Positions 20,647-29,337 of a DNA stretch of 50,942 nt are shown here, piece after piece. The notes beneath the pieces are model-generated. The model was not told the origin of the DNA, made no database searches, and saw nothing but the letters and a program-made list of their open reading frames with translations. Within the stretch, counting starts at the first letter, position 1, and every line of letters begins with the position of its first letter. The translations under genes and the position numbers were made by a program. The stretch is from the NCBI GenBank assembly GCA_026710425.1, contig JAPORB010000008.1:1-50942 (forward strand). The letters run 5' to 3'. This DNA comes from Gammaproteobacteria bacterium (GTDB taxonomy: Bacteria; Pseudomonadota; Gammaproteobacteria; Pseudomonadales; Pseudohongiellaceae).

Positions 20647-21837
20647 TCAACTTCCCGGATTTATCCACTGTACTGAATACCAGAAAAACCGTGAAGTGTC
20701 CGGCATGGGTGCTGTACAAATATAACGCCAGCGTCTACTGCTGAACGAGATTTCCGGGGTCAATTTCACCGCTTGAGTATCTGTCTCCAGCCAGTTCATT
20801 ATCAGTGGTTGGCCATTTCCGTAGCAGGCTATGCGGTCTCTATCGTAGGGACCTTCATCGAACCTCAATGTCACAGAAGGGGCCGTCTCCCTGGTAACCG
20901 GGGACTGCGGTTCGATAATCTGTACATTAAATGCCAGAGAGTCTAACTTGATGCGTGCTGTCTCCAAATTGGCGTAGATACTTGCAAGTGGAAAACGCGG
21001 TAGTGCCAGTAAATCAGACTGATATCCTATAGCTCCTGAGTTCTGGGCGAATCCAATAAAGCCCTCTGCTTCTATCATTGCCTTGATTGCCGGGTCGAAT
21101 TCACCGTATGGGTAGGCTAGGGTGCGATGAGTTTGTCCTGTTTCACGCTTGATGGTCGCTTCAGCGTCCAGCAGTTCCTGGCGTAATCGAGCAAGCCATG
21201 CTTGATCGTTCTCCCCTTCCTCCTTGCTCAGCATGTAGGGATGGCTGACAAGATGATTAGCGATCTGCACACCAGCTGCCGACAATTCTCGGACCTGATC
21301 CCAATTGAGGTAACCGGGTTGATTGTTGTCGATGGGGTTGGTGCTGAGGAATAAGGTAAAAGGCATGCTAAATTCCTGCAGCAGGGGAAAGGCATTTTCA
21401 TAGATTGAGATGTAACCGTCATCAAAGGTAATGGCGACAGCCCGATCCGGAAGTGGCAGTTGTTGTCTGATTTTGTCCATCATTTCAGGCAAGGGCAGCA
21501 CCGAGAAACTGTTTTCGCGCAGGTATTCCAAATGTGCCCGAAAATCTTCGGGAGAAATGCTGGTGGAAGGTGGGGTGTGAGTAGATACGTGGTGGTAAAG
21601 GAGAACCACGCCGCTGTTGGCCTGGTTCCTGATGTCCTGAGTCTCGATTACTGTGCTACTTTGATGTTCCTCGATCTGGTCAAGTTTCCCGCTGCCTGTA
21701 TCGGCACATAGGGCTAATTGCGCCATAGTCAACCAGACTAGGGCGAAGGAGATACAATTTTTCTTTCGAATTTCGGGCAGCCCTCCAAAGATATATTGGG
21801 AGCAGGATTTCATGGTTAAAATCATAATTTTGCCCAT
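20647..21837 (-). CDS. Exported polysaccharide deacetylase (NodB/CE4 fold)
   Basis: A 396-residue protein with a hydrophobic signal-like segment near residues 30-45 (ISFALVWLTMAQLALCA). The NodB domain (about 70-270) has the metal and base motif AITFDDGYISIYENAF, the HxxxH-type metal ligands in ANHLVSHPYM, and the RTLAYPYGEFDPAIKAMI motif. It should remove acetyl groups from an N-acetylated polysaccharide such as PNAG or peptidoglycan; the substrate is not readable. The C-terminal about 110 residues form a beta-rich extension of unknown function. Three in-frame ATG codons (21837, 21825, 21813) are possible starts; none has a strong ribosome site. The gene is convergent with the Bax-like gene. 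Confidence 0.88.
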   Translation of the reverse strand: MGKIMILTMKSCSQYIFGGLPEIRKKNCISFALVWLTMAQLALCADTGSGKLDQIEEHQSSTVIETQDIRNQANSGVVLLYHHVSTHTPPSTSISPEDFRAHLEYLRENSFSVLPLPEMMDKIRQQLPLPDRAVAITFDDGYISIYENAFPLLQEFSMPFTLFLSTNPIDNNQPGYLNWDQVRELSAAGVQIANHLVSHPYMLSKEEGENDQAWLARLRQELLDAEATIKRETGQTHRTLAYPYGEFDPAIKAMIEAEGFIGFAQNSGAIGYQSDLLALPRFPLASIYANLETARIKLDSLAFNVQIIEPQSPVTRETAPSVTLRFDEGPYDRDRIACYGNGQPLIMNWLETDTQAVKLTPEISFSSRRWRYICTAPMPDTSRFFWYSVQWINPGS

Positions 21838-21867
21838 CTGTAAATACTATAACTTTGACCTGTTTTT

Positions 21868-21895
21868 ATTATATCCAATAATTCCATCATTGGAA
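21868..21895 (-). promoter_or_regulatory. Candidate sigma-70 promoter of the deacetylase gene
   Basis: On the minus strand a perfect TATAAT (21873-21868) lies about 30 nt upstream of the first ATG. It is preceded after 16 bp by TTCCAA, a weak -35. A small palindrome (ATTCCA, 4 nt, TGGAAT at 21881-21896) overlaps the -35 and could be an operator. Confidence 0.4.
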
Positions 21896-21973
21896 TACAG
21901 AAAGTATCTTGATCAAATATGGTATGACTCAAAAGTCAGCGGTCAGAAAGATTATTTTTAGAACTACCAGATG

Positions 21974-21989
21974 AACTTCATCAGTCAAT
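21974..21989 (+). repeat. Left copy of the 16-bp direct repeat flanking the RM gene
   Basis: AACTTCATCAGTCAAT is identical to 25534-25549; the match extends three more bases to the left with one mismatch. The copies enclose the type IIG-like gene and its flanks (about 3.56 kb). This is consistent with an integration footprint, but chance is not excluded. Confidence 0.6.
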
Positions 21990-22341
21990 ATGCTAAGGAA
22001 CAGAGGTATTAGTTTCCAAACATTTTTCTATGTACCCCCCGTTTTGTCATCAAATAATGATAATATTGTGAAAGTTGTGAATGGTTTAGTTGTGCCTTAT
22101 GGGTGCTAAATCTAAAAACCGCGTCGCATTTCTGTTAGCATTAGGCTTGGTGAATTTTTGTGCAAAAAGCGGGAATTTTCCATTTTTTGGCAGAGCTTGA
22201 TGGAAGTTTTTTTGAAAGGTCGAATCACCAGATTTTAGAGATGCATGAGTTTAATTTGTTTCCGAAGCTTTGATAAGCAGAAGCTAGTCATAATGGAATT
22301 TTCCAGTGACTACGACAATTTTGTAATATTTGAATACAGGC

Positions 22342-22367
22342 ATGATCAATTATATATAGTTGATCAT
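22342..22367. promoter_or_regulatory. Operator-like palindrome upstream of the RM gene
   Basis: ATGATCAA and TTGATCAT form perfect 8-bp arms around a 10-nt AT-only-plus-one-G spacer, ending 29 nt before the start codon. Each arm contains GATC. It could be a repressor site or overlap the promoter. No regulator gene is encoded nearby, so self-regulation by the enzyme or a distant factor would be needed. Confidence 0.4.
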
Positions 22368-22396
22368 TTTGACTCTCTGGATAAAGTATTAATGAA

Positions 22397-25300
22397 ATGA
22401 AAAGTGAAGCTGCACAACGTCTACTTGATGCCGACCCCAACCGACCAGAGGATGGTATACGGCAAGATATTTCAAGATTCCTTGATGAATTGCAGATTGA
22501 GAATGAATTGTCATACAGAACTAAAGCAGGGCCCTCTGATATCTTCCTTCCCAATCGTAGGGTTTTTATTGAAGTAAAGAAAGTTGGATTAGCCGATGAT
22601 CCACACAAAGCGCAATCGCGCGATAATTTAGAGACTCCCTTTCAGCAGGTTGAGCGGTATCTTAGAGCTGAAATTGTGAGGGACCTGGAACGCTTGCCCT
22701 TTGGAGACCAGCCAGATTTGCCATGGACGGGAATTGTTACAGATGGCTGTGTTTGGCATGCTTGGAGGTTCCAGAATGAATACGATTCAGCACCAGAAGT
22801 TATGATGAATGGCTTTCGACCTCAAAACGTCAATGAGCTTCTTCTCAATATCAAGCCTATTGTTAATACTGAGCCGGTTGGAAAGCCTTGGATTCCGATT
22901 GATCCATACCCTCTATTTGAAGGTTCACTAGATGACTTGCGATCAATACATGAAAGTATTTCTGTAATGCGCGTTCGTCGCACTACAAATACGAAAATGC
23001 AGTTGTGGCTGGATATGTTACGGGGGTCTGGAATGGCACCGGAAAATCAATCGGTTCAAGTCCGCCTTTTTACAGCTCATTGCTTCTTGACGACGCTCGC
23101 ACGGGGTGTAATCCATGCACTACAATTTCCCGATATTCAGCCTAATGTGAAGGAAATATTGGGAAGTGGATACCTTGCATGGATTGTTGAGTTAGAAGAG
23201 GGGCGTGCGTGGGCGAAAACACTTCTTAATCGTATAAATTCCTTTGAATGGAGGTTCACTGCTGGAGATGTACTTCGTCCACTCTATGAAAAATTTGTCG
23301 ATCAAGATGACAGAAAGGACTTTGGAGAGGTGTATACACCTGATTGGCTTGCGGAAATGATGGTGAATGAGGTTCTAGACGAAGAGTGGTGTAACAATTC
23401 TGTCTTTGCTGCTCTTTCTGAATTAAGAGGAAGACAACAGGCTGATGGCATTGGTGTTCTTGACCCAACCTGTGGCTCAGGCACTTTCCTGTATCATTGC
23501 GCAAGAAAGATCTTGATGTGCGAGGCTGCAAAAGATTTACAATCTTCTCAAAAGTCTGATGTCGTTTGTCGACTAGTTCACGGTATAGATATTCACCCCG
23601 TTGCTGTGGAATTCAGCCGTGCTACCTTGCTGCGTGCATTACCTTCAAAACCATCAGGGGGAACTGCTGCTTTGAGTATTTATCAAGGTGACGCACTTAT
23701 GTTAAGACAAACTGACAAGAACACTTTTTTTGATCCCCGTGATGGTGAAATATTAATACGATCACCGCAAGGAAGGGAAATACTTATACCTAGGGAATTT
23801 TCCGAACATGTCGAATTTCCAGATATGCTTCGCCGTATGGTGGACAAGGCAGCTGCTGGTGAACCATTGCCAATCGACATCAATCATGTATTGAGAGATG
23901 ATCAGGAGAAAGTCCTTGCCTGTCATAATACCTTGATTGAGATAATTGCCGATGAAGGGAATTCAGTCTGGACTTGGTATATTACTAATATCTTAGGCCC
24001 TGAACGCTTGGCACGACGCAAAATCAACCGCATTGTTGCCAATCCTCCTTGGGTTAAGCTGTCAAATATTCAAGTAACTGAAAGAAAGCGTGCCCTCGAA
24101 GCTATTGCAGGCAAAAACAACCAGGCTGGAAATCTTGGACTCTGGATTGGTGGGAAGCAAGCACCACACTTTGATATAGCCCAACTATTTATCCGTCATA
24201 CCCGTGATTCATATCTAAATGATCCCTTAAATGACCCATCGGCATGGGTGACTAAAGCATCAGCCACACGTGCTGGAAACTGGGAAGCATTTCGTGATTG
24301 GCATAAAGATATTTTGGCACAAACTATTGATTTCTCAAATGTCAAGGTGTTTGGCGGTGGTGATGCTAGGCGTAGTTGTGTACTGTTTGAAGTTCGTCGG
24401 TCGTCGTTGAATGTAAACGGTAGTCCTAAGAAATTAGCCGCAACTTGCAATAATAATATGATCAGTCCACATCTATCTTGGGAGGACGCTAAGTTACTTT
24501 TGAGGTTTGATAATCAAGAAAATTATCCAAGTTTGCCATCGGACTATAAGCCAGAATATTGGCGACAAGGTGCTACAATTGTTCCCAAAGTCTTGACTCT
24601 TGCTAATGTTATCCGTCAGGGGAGAAATCCTGATAAAAGCATCGTGGAAACCACTTCTTCTAATAAGGTGCCATGGAATATCGTTGCACCCCGTACTAGG
24701 GAAGTTCCTGTTGACTGGCTGATACCAGTATTAACATCAAGGCACCTCCTCCCATTCTCTATTAAAATTAAGGATCCGTATGAGGCAATAATTCCAGTTG
24801 ATGATAAAGGATACCTGCTGCAGATAGAAATGGCACGAGGAATTCCTTTTTGGATGGAACTTGATGATTTGTATAGGGAGCGTTGTGGCAAAGGGGGCAA
24901 CACACCAAAGAATTTGATAGCGCGCATTGATTATGCAGGTTCGCTTTCCAAGCAGTTACCCTTGAGGCATCAGCGTGGTCACTTGGTGATTTACCCAGCG
25001 TCTGGAGATATCATGCGTGCTGCATATATCAGATCTGGCAAAGCAGTGCTTGATTCGAAGATATATTGGCTCGATGTAAGAAGTGCAACTGAGGCCAGAT
25101 ACTTGATGACAATACTTAATGCATCAGTACTGGAAAAGGCGTTCCGGGAAGCCCGGACTAGCGGCAGACATTTTCATAAAAATCCATGGCGATCTATACC
25201 GATTCCTGCATTCAAAAAGGAAAATAAGGTTCATCATAATTTGGCAAAATTATCACTCAGGGCCGAAAAAATAGTTAATGGAATGGACCTTCAAAGCGGC

Positions 25301-25405
25301 CAGATAAAGGCTTCAATACAAATACGCAAGCAACTTGGAGAAGATGGTACTATGGACAATATTAATGAGCTGGTTAGTCAACTTCTACCAAATCATGTTG
25401 GTTGA
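22397..25405 (+). CDS. Type IIG-like restriction-modification enzyme
   Basis: A single 1002-residue protein combining nuclease, adenine methyltransferase and target recognition. The N-terminus (about 40-62) has a PD-(D/E)XK-like site, SDIFLPNRRVFIEVKK, with D48, E59 and K61. A helical connector leads to YTPDWLAEMMVNEVL (near 312). SAM motif I is LDPTCGSGTF with D356, and the catalytic amino-methyltransferase motif is NPPW at 549-552, indicating N6-adenine methylation. The last about 300 residues look like a target recognition domain, with SGRHFHKNPWRSIPIPAF near the end. No separate R, M or S gene lies nearby, so it is probably a stand-alone Eco57I-like system. The AT-rich flanks and the 16-bp direct repeats suggest acquisition. 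No clear ribosome site precedes the ATG. Confidence 0.88.
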   Translation: MKSEAAQRLLDADPNRPEDGIRQDISRFLDELQIENELSYRTKAGPSDIFLPNRRVFIEVKKVGLADDPHKAQSRDNLETPFQQVERYLRAEIVRDLERLPFGDQPDLPWTGIVTDGCVWHAWRFQNEYDSAPEVMMNGFRPQNVNELLLNIKPIVNTEPVGKPWIPIDPYPLFEGSLDDLRSIHESISVMRVRRTTNTKMQLWLDMLRGSGMAPENQSVQVRLFTAHCFLTTLARGVIHALQFPDIQPNVKEILGSGYLAWIVELEEGRAWAKTLLNRINSFEWRFTAGDVLRPLYEKFVDQDDRKDFGEVYTPDWLAEMMVNEVLDEEWCNNSVFAALSELRGRQQADGIGVLDPTCGSGTFLYHCARKILMCEAAKDLQSSQKSDVVCRLVHGIDIHPVAVEFSRATLLRALPSKPSGGTAALSIYQGDALMLRQTDKNTFFDPRDGEILIRSPQGREILIPREFSEHVEFPDMLRRMVDKAAAGEPLPIDINHVLRDDQEKVLACHNTLIEIIADEGNSVWTWYITNILGPERLARRKINRIVANPPWVKLSNIQVTERKRALEAIAGKNNQAGNLGLWIGGKQAPHFDIAQLFIRHTRDSYLNDPLNDPSAWVTKASATRAGNWEAFRDWHKDILAQTIDFSNVKVFGGGDARRSCVLFEVRRSSLNVNGSPKKLAATCNNNMISPHLSWEDAKLLLRFDNQENYPSLPSDYKPEYWRQGATIVPKVLTLANVIRQGRNPDKSIVETTSSNKVPWNIVAPRTREVPVDWLIPVLTSRHLLPFSIKIKDPYEAIIPVDDKGYLLQIEMARGIPFWMELDDLYRERCGKGGNTPKNLIARIDYAGSLSKQLPLRHQRGHLVIYPASGDIMRAAYIRSGKAVLDSKIYWLDVRSATEARYLMTILNASVLEKAFREARTSGRHFHKNPWRSIPIPAFKKENKVHHNLAKLSLRAEKIVNGMDLQSGQIKASIQIRKQLGEDGTMDNINELVSQLLPNHVG

Positions 25406-25533
25406 TGATGTCAATCCTATGCAATACAGTTTCACAGGATATTGTAGTAAGAAAATCAATTGCTAGTTTATGTATTGTCGTAATAGCTTACAATATAAAG
25501 TAAAGTAATATTCCTCTCATCTTTTCTGTTATA

Positions 25534-25549
25534 AACTTCATCAGTCAAT
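25534..25549 (+). repeat. Right copy of the 16-bp direct repeat flanking the RM gene
   Basis: This copy is identical to 21974-21989. It lies 129 nt after the RM stop codon and about 100 nt before ttcA. Confidence 0.6.
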
Positions 25550-25652
25550 TAGCAATGGGAAAGATCCAAAATTTGGATTTAAGAATGAGCAGATCGATTA
25601 GGTGATAAACAAGCTTTGATTACTCGGCACATCACGCTGTAGGGATTATTTA

Positions 25653-26489
25653 GTGACAACTTCAGATCATCGATTTAAGCTGAATCGCTTGCGCAAGAAT
25701 TTGCGTCGGGAAGTCGGCAGTGCAATCAGTGATTTCAATATGATTGAAGAAGGCGATCTGGTTATGGTCTGTCTTTCAGGTGGCAAGGATTCTTTTGTCA
25801 TGCTGGATATCCTACTTAATCTTAAGCAACACGCTCCCATAAAGTTCCAGCTTCACGCAGTAAACTTGGATCAAAAACAACCCGGATTCCCGAAAAAAGT
25901 CTTGCCTGATTATCTGGACAAGCTAGACATTACTTATGAAGTAATTGAGCGGGATACCTACTCCATAGTCAAAGAAAAGATTCCCGAAAACAAAACTTAT
26001 TGTGGGCTGTGTTCACGCCTGCGCCGAGGTATTCTATACAACCATGCCGAAACCATTGGTGCTGACAAAATTGCACTCGGCCATCACCGTGACGATATAG
26101 TTGAGACCTTGTTTCTCAATATGTTTTACGGGGGTAGACTGAAGGCCATGCCACCGAAATTGTTGAGCGATGATGGCAGAAAAGTGGTCATTCGTCCGCT
26201 AGCCTATTGCAAGGAAGCTGAAATCAGCCGCTATGCTAATCTCACTAAATTTCCCATTATTCCCTGCAATCTTTGCGGCTCGCAGGATAATTTGCAACGT
26301 CAGGCTATCAAGGCCATGTTGTTCGAATGGAACAAACGGCACCCTGGCAGGGTGGAGAGCATTTTTCGGTCTATATCTAATGTTTGCCCCTCTCAATTAG
26401 CAGACACCTCATTGTTTGATTTTAACTCCTTGCGTGGCACCAACAAATCTGCTTCAACTGGCGGACTAAAACTGGTCGAACTGGTATGA
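25653..26489 (+). CDS. ttcA: tRNA 2-thiocytidine(32) synthetase TtcA
   Basis: Iron-sulfur enzyme that thiolates cytidine 32 of some tRNAs using ATP and an external sulfur donor. The 278 residues have the PP-loop SGGKDS at 42-47 and the cluster-binding CGLC near 117-120 in [15 protein letters not shown] third cysteine region, [18 protein letters not shown], is near 203, also typical. The start is GTG at 25653, preceded by AGGGA; it yields the usual [17 protein letters not shown]-terminus. The nearby tusA encodes a sulfur carrier, which suits a sulfur-modification neighbourhood, although TusA is known to serve uridine 34 thiolation rather than TtcA. Confidence 0.97.
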   Translation: MTTSDHRFKLNRLRKNLRREVGSAISDFNMIEEGDLVMVCLSGGKDSFVMLDILLNLKQHAPIKFQLHAVNLDQKQPGFPKKVLPDYLDKLDITYEVIERDTYSIVKEKIPENKTYCGLCSRLRRGILYNHAETIGADKIALGHHRDDIVETLFLNMFYGGRLKAMPPKLLSDDGRKVVIRPLAYCKEAEISRYANLTKFPIIPCNLCGSQDNLQRQAIKAMLFEWNKRHPGRVESIFRSISNVCPSQLADTSLFDFNSLRGTNKSASTGGLKLVELV

Positions 26490-26543
26490 AATCCACCCAT
26501 ATTCAAGCCTGTATTGAACAAAACCATAGAGTAATCCTGCATA

Positions 26544-26753
26544 ATGGATATTCCCTATAATCAACTGTCTAAATCCGCACTTCTTGGCGTCATTGAGGAA
26601 TTTATTTTGCGGGAAGGAACCGACTACGGACAGCAGGAATACTCCTTGCAAGACAAAATCGACCAGATCAAGGCACAATTGGTCAATGGTCAAATCAAGC
26701 TGACATTCGATCCGGACACTGAGACTTGTAATCTCGAACGAATAGAAGGCTGA
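26544..26753 (+). CDS. yheU: YheU family protein (UPF0270)
   Basis: A 69-residue small cytoplasmic protein of unknown biochemical role. The N-terminus [29 protein letters not shown] follows the family pattern of IPxxxLxxxTLxxLIEEFVxREGTDYG. The middle [20 protein letters not shown] also matches. It lies 54 nt after ttcA and 59 nt before tusA on the same strand, so it may be cotranscribed with both. Confidence 0.93.
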   Translation: MDIPYNQLSKSALLGVIEEFILREGTDYGQQEYSLQDKIDQIKAQLVNGQIKLTFDPDTETCNLERIEG

Positions 26754-26812
26754 GTATTGGAATAATCATAGGCATTGAACATTTTGAGAAAATTCAGGCA
26801 GCAATTAGCACC

Positions 26813-27079
26813 ATGACTGAAAATACCATTGAACCAAAATTCACCTCCGGAACTGACCTGGAGCTCGATACTACTGGTCTATATTGTCCCGAACCAGTGA
26901 TGATGCTACATAATAGTGTACGTGATCTCGAGGCTGGGGAGACTCTATTACTCAAGGCAACTGATCCATCAACAACCCGGGACATACCCAAATTCTGTCT
27001 TTATCTGGGACACGAGCTGCTGGAACAATATCAGCAAGGAGAGCTGTACCTGTACAGAATTCGAAAAAAGGAAGATTAA
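26813..27079 (+). CDS. tusA: Sulfur carrier protein TusA
   Basis: An 88-residue carrier that accepts persulfide sulfur from a cysteine desulfurase on its conserved cysteine, Cys25 in [11 protein letters not shown], and passes it on, in E. coli for 2-thiouridine at tRNA wobble position 34. The second half, [20 protein letters not shown], matches the family's DPxxxxDI motif. The N-terminal about 15 residues are a short extension. The next gene starts 4 nt after its stop, suggesting translational linkage. Confidence 0.95.
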   Translation: MTENTIEPKFTSGTDLELDTTGLYCPEPVMMLHNSVRDLEAGETLLLKATDPSTTRDIPKFCLYLGHELLEQYQQGELYLYRIRKKED

Positions 27080-27083
27080 GCTA

Positions 27084-28055
27084 ATGTCGGTAGCCAGCGA
27101 AAGCGACTCTGTTTACCTGATTGATGCGTCGATCTATATCTTCCAGGCTCATTTTTCTCCCTATATTGAGTGTACCGACCGCGATGGCAACCCGTTGAAT
27201 GCTGTCTACGGTTTCTGTCAGTTTCTGCTACAGTTCCTGCGTCGCACACAACCGCCTTATGTTGGTGTCGCCCATGATCAAAGTCTATTCAGCGGCTTCC
27301 GGCATCAACTCTGTCCGCATTACAAGTCCAATCGAGAGCAACCTGATGCCAATCTGGAGATGCAGTTGAAGGCTTGTTTCGAACTTTGTGAAGTGCTCGG
27401 ACTCAGTGGCTATAGAAGCACGACCTATGAGGCGGATGATATTATAGGTACACTTGCAGCCAATATACGCACCGATGAATCTACAGGGAAAGCAGGTTGC
27501 TGTGCACAAATCTATATTGTGTCCAGAGATAAGGACTTGGCTCAGCTGTTGGGTGACAGCGCAGACTGCCTTTGGGAGTTCAGTAAAAACCGCAGACGAT
27601 ATGAAGCTGATATCAAATCCGAGTTCGGAGTTCGTCCTGATCAGTTGTGTGACTACTTGGGACTGGCTGGTGATGCAGTGGATTGCATCAGTGGGGTGCC
27701 CGGTATAGGGCCAGTAAAGGCAAAGGAACTACTGTGCCGATTTGGTGACTTGGATAGCATCTATAATAATTTACAGGCAGTGGGGGAGATGCCTTTGCGA
27801 GGAGCCAAAAGCCTGGCACAGTCTTTGGCCCAGCATCAGGACCAGGCTGAGTTGAGCCGAACTCTGGCTACTATCATTTGTGAGGTCGATGATACCAGCG
27901 AAGACTTTGCCAATGCCGGGCTAGATGACTTGCAAAGGACTGATATTGATTTGGATGAATTGCGTAGCTTTCTGTTGACTTACCGTTTTCAATCACAACA
28001 GAGCGAGCAATTGGTGAAACAGGCACAAAGATTGACAGAGCGGAGACGGAATTGA
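27084..28055 (+). CDS. 5'-3' exonuclease / flap endonuclease (PolA N-domain type)
   Basis: A 323-residue protein resembling the 5'-nuclease domain of DNA polymerase I and Exo IX (Xni). The start VYLIDASIYIFQAHF carries the first metal Asp. Later motifs are YEADDIIGTLAA (the acidic metal cluster), IVSRDKDLAQLL and LCDYLGLAGDAVDCISGVPGIGPVKAKELL, which combines metal Asp residues and the helix-hairpin-helix. It should cleave 5' flaps or RNA-DNA primers. I chose the ATG at 27084, with AGGA upstream; the open frame runs back to 26916 over tusA. It lacks any polymerase domain. The stop overlaps the TTG start of pdxB. Confidence 0.9.
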   Translation: MSVASESDSVYLIDASIYIFQAHFSPYIECTDRDGNPLNAVYGFCQFLLQFLRRTQPPYVGVAHDQSLFSGFRHQLCPHYKSNREQPDANLEMQLKACFELCEVLGLSGYRSTTYEADDIIGTLAANIRTDESTGKAGCCAQIYIVSRDKDLAQLLGDSADCLWEFSKNRRRYEADIKSEFGVRPDQLCDYLGLAGDAVDCISGVPGIGPVKAKELLCRFGDLDSIYNNLQAVGEMPLRGAKSLAQSLAQHQDQAELSRTLATIICEVDDTSEDFANAGLDDLQRTDIDLDELRSFLLTYRFQSQQSEQLVKQAQRLTERRRN

Positions 28056-29203
28056 TCGTAGTTGCCGATGTCGAACTGGCCTTGGATAACTCGCTGTTTC
28101 CCCCGGAGATTCAACTTCGCAGGGTCCGTGGACGATCTATAAACCGAAGCCTTCTGCAGGATGCCAATGCCCTGCTGGTTCGCTCCATTACTGTTGTTGA
28201 TGCCAAACTTTTGCACGATACCCCCGTTCGATTTGTCGGGACAGCTACTGCCGGTACCGATCACCTGGACATCGAATATCTACAAGAATGCGGTATTAGT
28301 TACTGTAGCGCAGCCGGGTGCAATGCCAATGCTGTCATAGATTATTGCATGACCGGGCTGGCCCAGTGGTTGTTATCGACTGGGCGACAGGTGCAAGAGT
28401 TAGAGGTTGGTATTGTTGGTGCCGGACACACTGGTTCGGAATTGGCTCGACGGCTGACACGACTTGGCTGTCAGGTATTGGTGAACGATCCACCTTTACA
28501 GGCATCCGGAATCGCTGACACAAGATTGGAGTTTGTGTCGCTGGCAACAATCAGCAAATGTCATGTTGTGTCGCTTCATGTGCCCTATATTTTCGGAAGT
28601 GAGTTTCCGACTCATCTTTTGATTGATGGAGAGTTTCTTGAGGCAATGCCAGAACAAAGTCTGCTCATTAACAGCTGCCGCGGCGGTGTAGTCGATGAAG
28701 CTGCTTGCCTTAGGCATTTGTTGACGCGCAGTAATTGCAGCGCAGTAATTGATGTGTGGAAAGGAGAGCCCGAAGTTGATGCGAAACTTGTCGCTGCAGC
28801 TACTATAGCAACACCACATATTGCTGGTTATAGCAACAAGGCAAAAAAGGGTGCAGCCGCCAAGGTACAAACTGCCCTGCTGAATTTCCTTGCCATTGAC
28901 CAGTTTTCCGACACTAAGCAGATCAACACCGGACCCTTTCAGTCCAGTTTGGATGAGGCTGTAGATTTGAATTATCCAGACAATATCTGGAAACTGCCAA
29001 CCGAAGTGTTGCGTCTGACCCAACTCAGCGATCGATTCAAGTCTCTGGTCAGGGAAAACCAAAACCGGAGCAAATTTGATAGTCTGCGCTCTGAGCTACG
29101 CCAGAGACGAGAGTTCTCGGAAATCCAGCTTGAAAGTCATCGCCTGTCTGCGGTTGAACAACAGACTTGCCAGGCTCTTGGTTTCTGTCTTGATACCGAT
29201 TAA
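28052..29203 (+). CDS. pdxB: Erythronate-4-phosphate dehydrogenase PdxB
   Basis: Second enzyme of the DXP-dependent pyridoxal 5'-phosphate pathway: oxidises 4-phosphoerythronate. The 383 residues contain the NAD-binding loop VGIVGAGHTGSELARRL, the catalytic Arg in NSCRGGVVDE, Glu in WKGEPEVDAKLV, and His in TPHIAGYSNKAKKGA. The family start is usually KILVDExx; here it is IVVADVELALDNSLF. The TTG at 28052 overlaps the previous gene's TGA as TTGA, so translation is probably coupled. The C-terminal PdxB dimerisation part is present but its last portion (about 340-383) is weakly conserved. Product PLP is the cofactor of the convergent alaA gene's enzyme. Confidence 0.95.
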   Translation: MIVVADVELALDNSLFPPEIQLRRVRGRSINRSLLQDANALLVRSITVVDAKLLHDTPVRFVGTATAGTDHLDIEYLQECGISYCSAAGCNANAVIDYCMTGLAQWLLSTGRQVQELEVGIVGAGHTGSELARRLTRLGCQVLVNDPPLQASGIADTRLEFVSLATISKCHVVSLHVPYIFGSEFPTHLLIDGEFLEAMPEQSLLINSCRGGVVDEAACLRHLLTRSNCSAVIDVWKGEPEVDAKLVAAATIATPHIAGYSNKAKKGAAAKVQTALLNFLAIDQFSDTKQINTGPFQSSLDEAVDLNYPDNIWKLPTEVLRLTQLSDRFKSLVRENQNRSKFDSLRSELRQRREFSEIQLESHRLSAVEQQTCQALGFCLDTD

Positions 29204-29337
29204 AGCCATTGACGGACTGGAGCTGAATTTCAGCATCTGTAACTAGTGTCAAGTCAATGGATATTTGTCGCATAGATGGCATCATTCATATGCTCTGATA
29301 AGCAAGGCAGCCAGCTAAACTGAAGCGTGTTCATCCG

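Larger units (their letters stand above)
21838..22396. other. AT-rich intergenic region upstream of the RM gene
   Basis: About 560 bases, visibly AT-rich, between divergent genes. It contains the deacetylase promoter candidate, the left 16-bp direct repeat (21974-21989) and an operator-like palindrome (22342-22367). No frame of substance or RNA gene is evident. Confidence 0.45.

Noticed and set aside
26916-27083. Longer N-terminus for the exonuclease overlapping tusA
   Set aside because: It runs out of frame over the tusA coding sequence, and nuclease homology begins after 27084.
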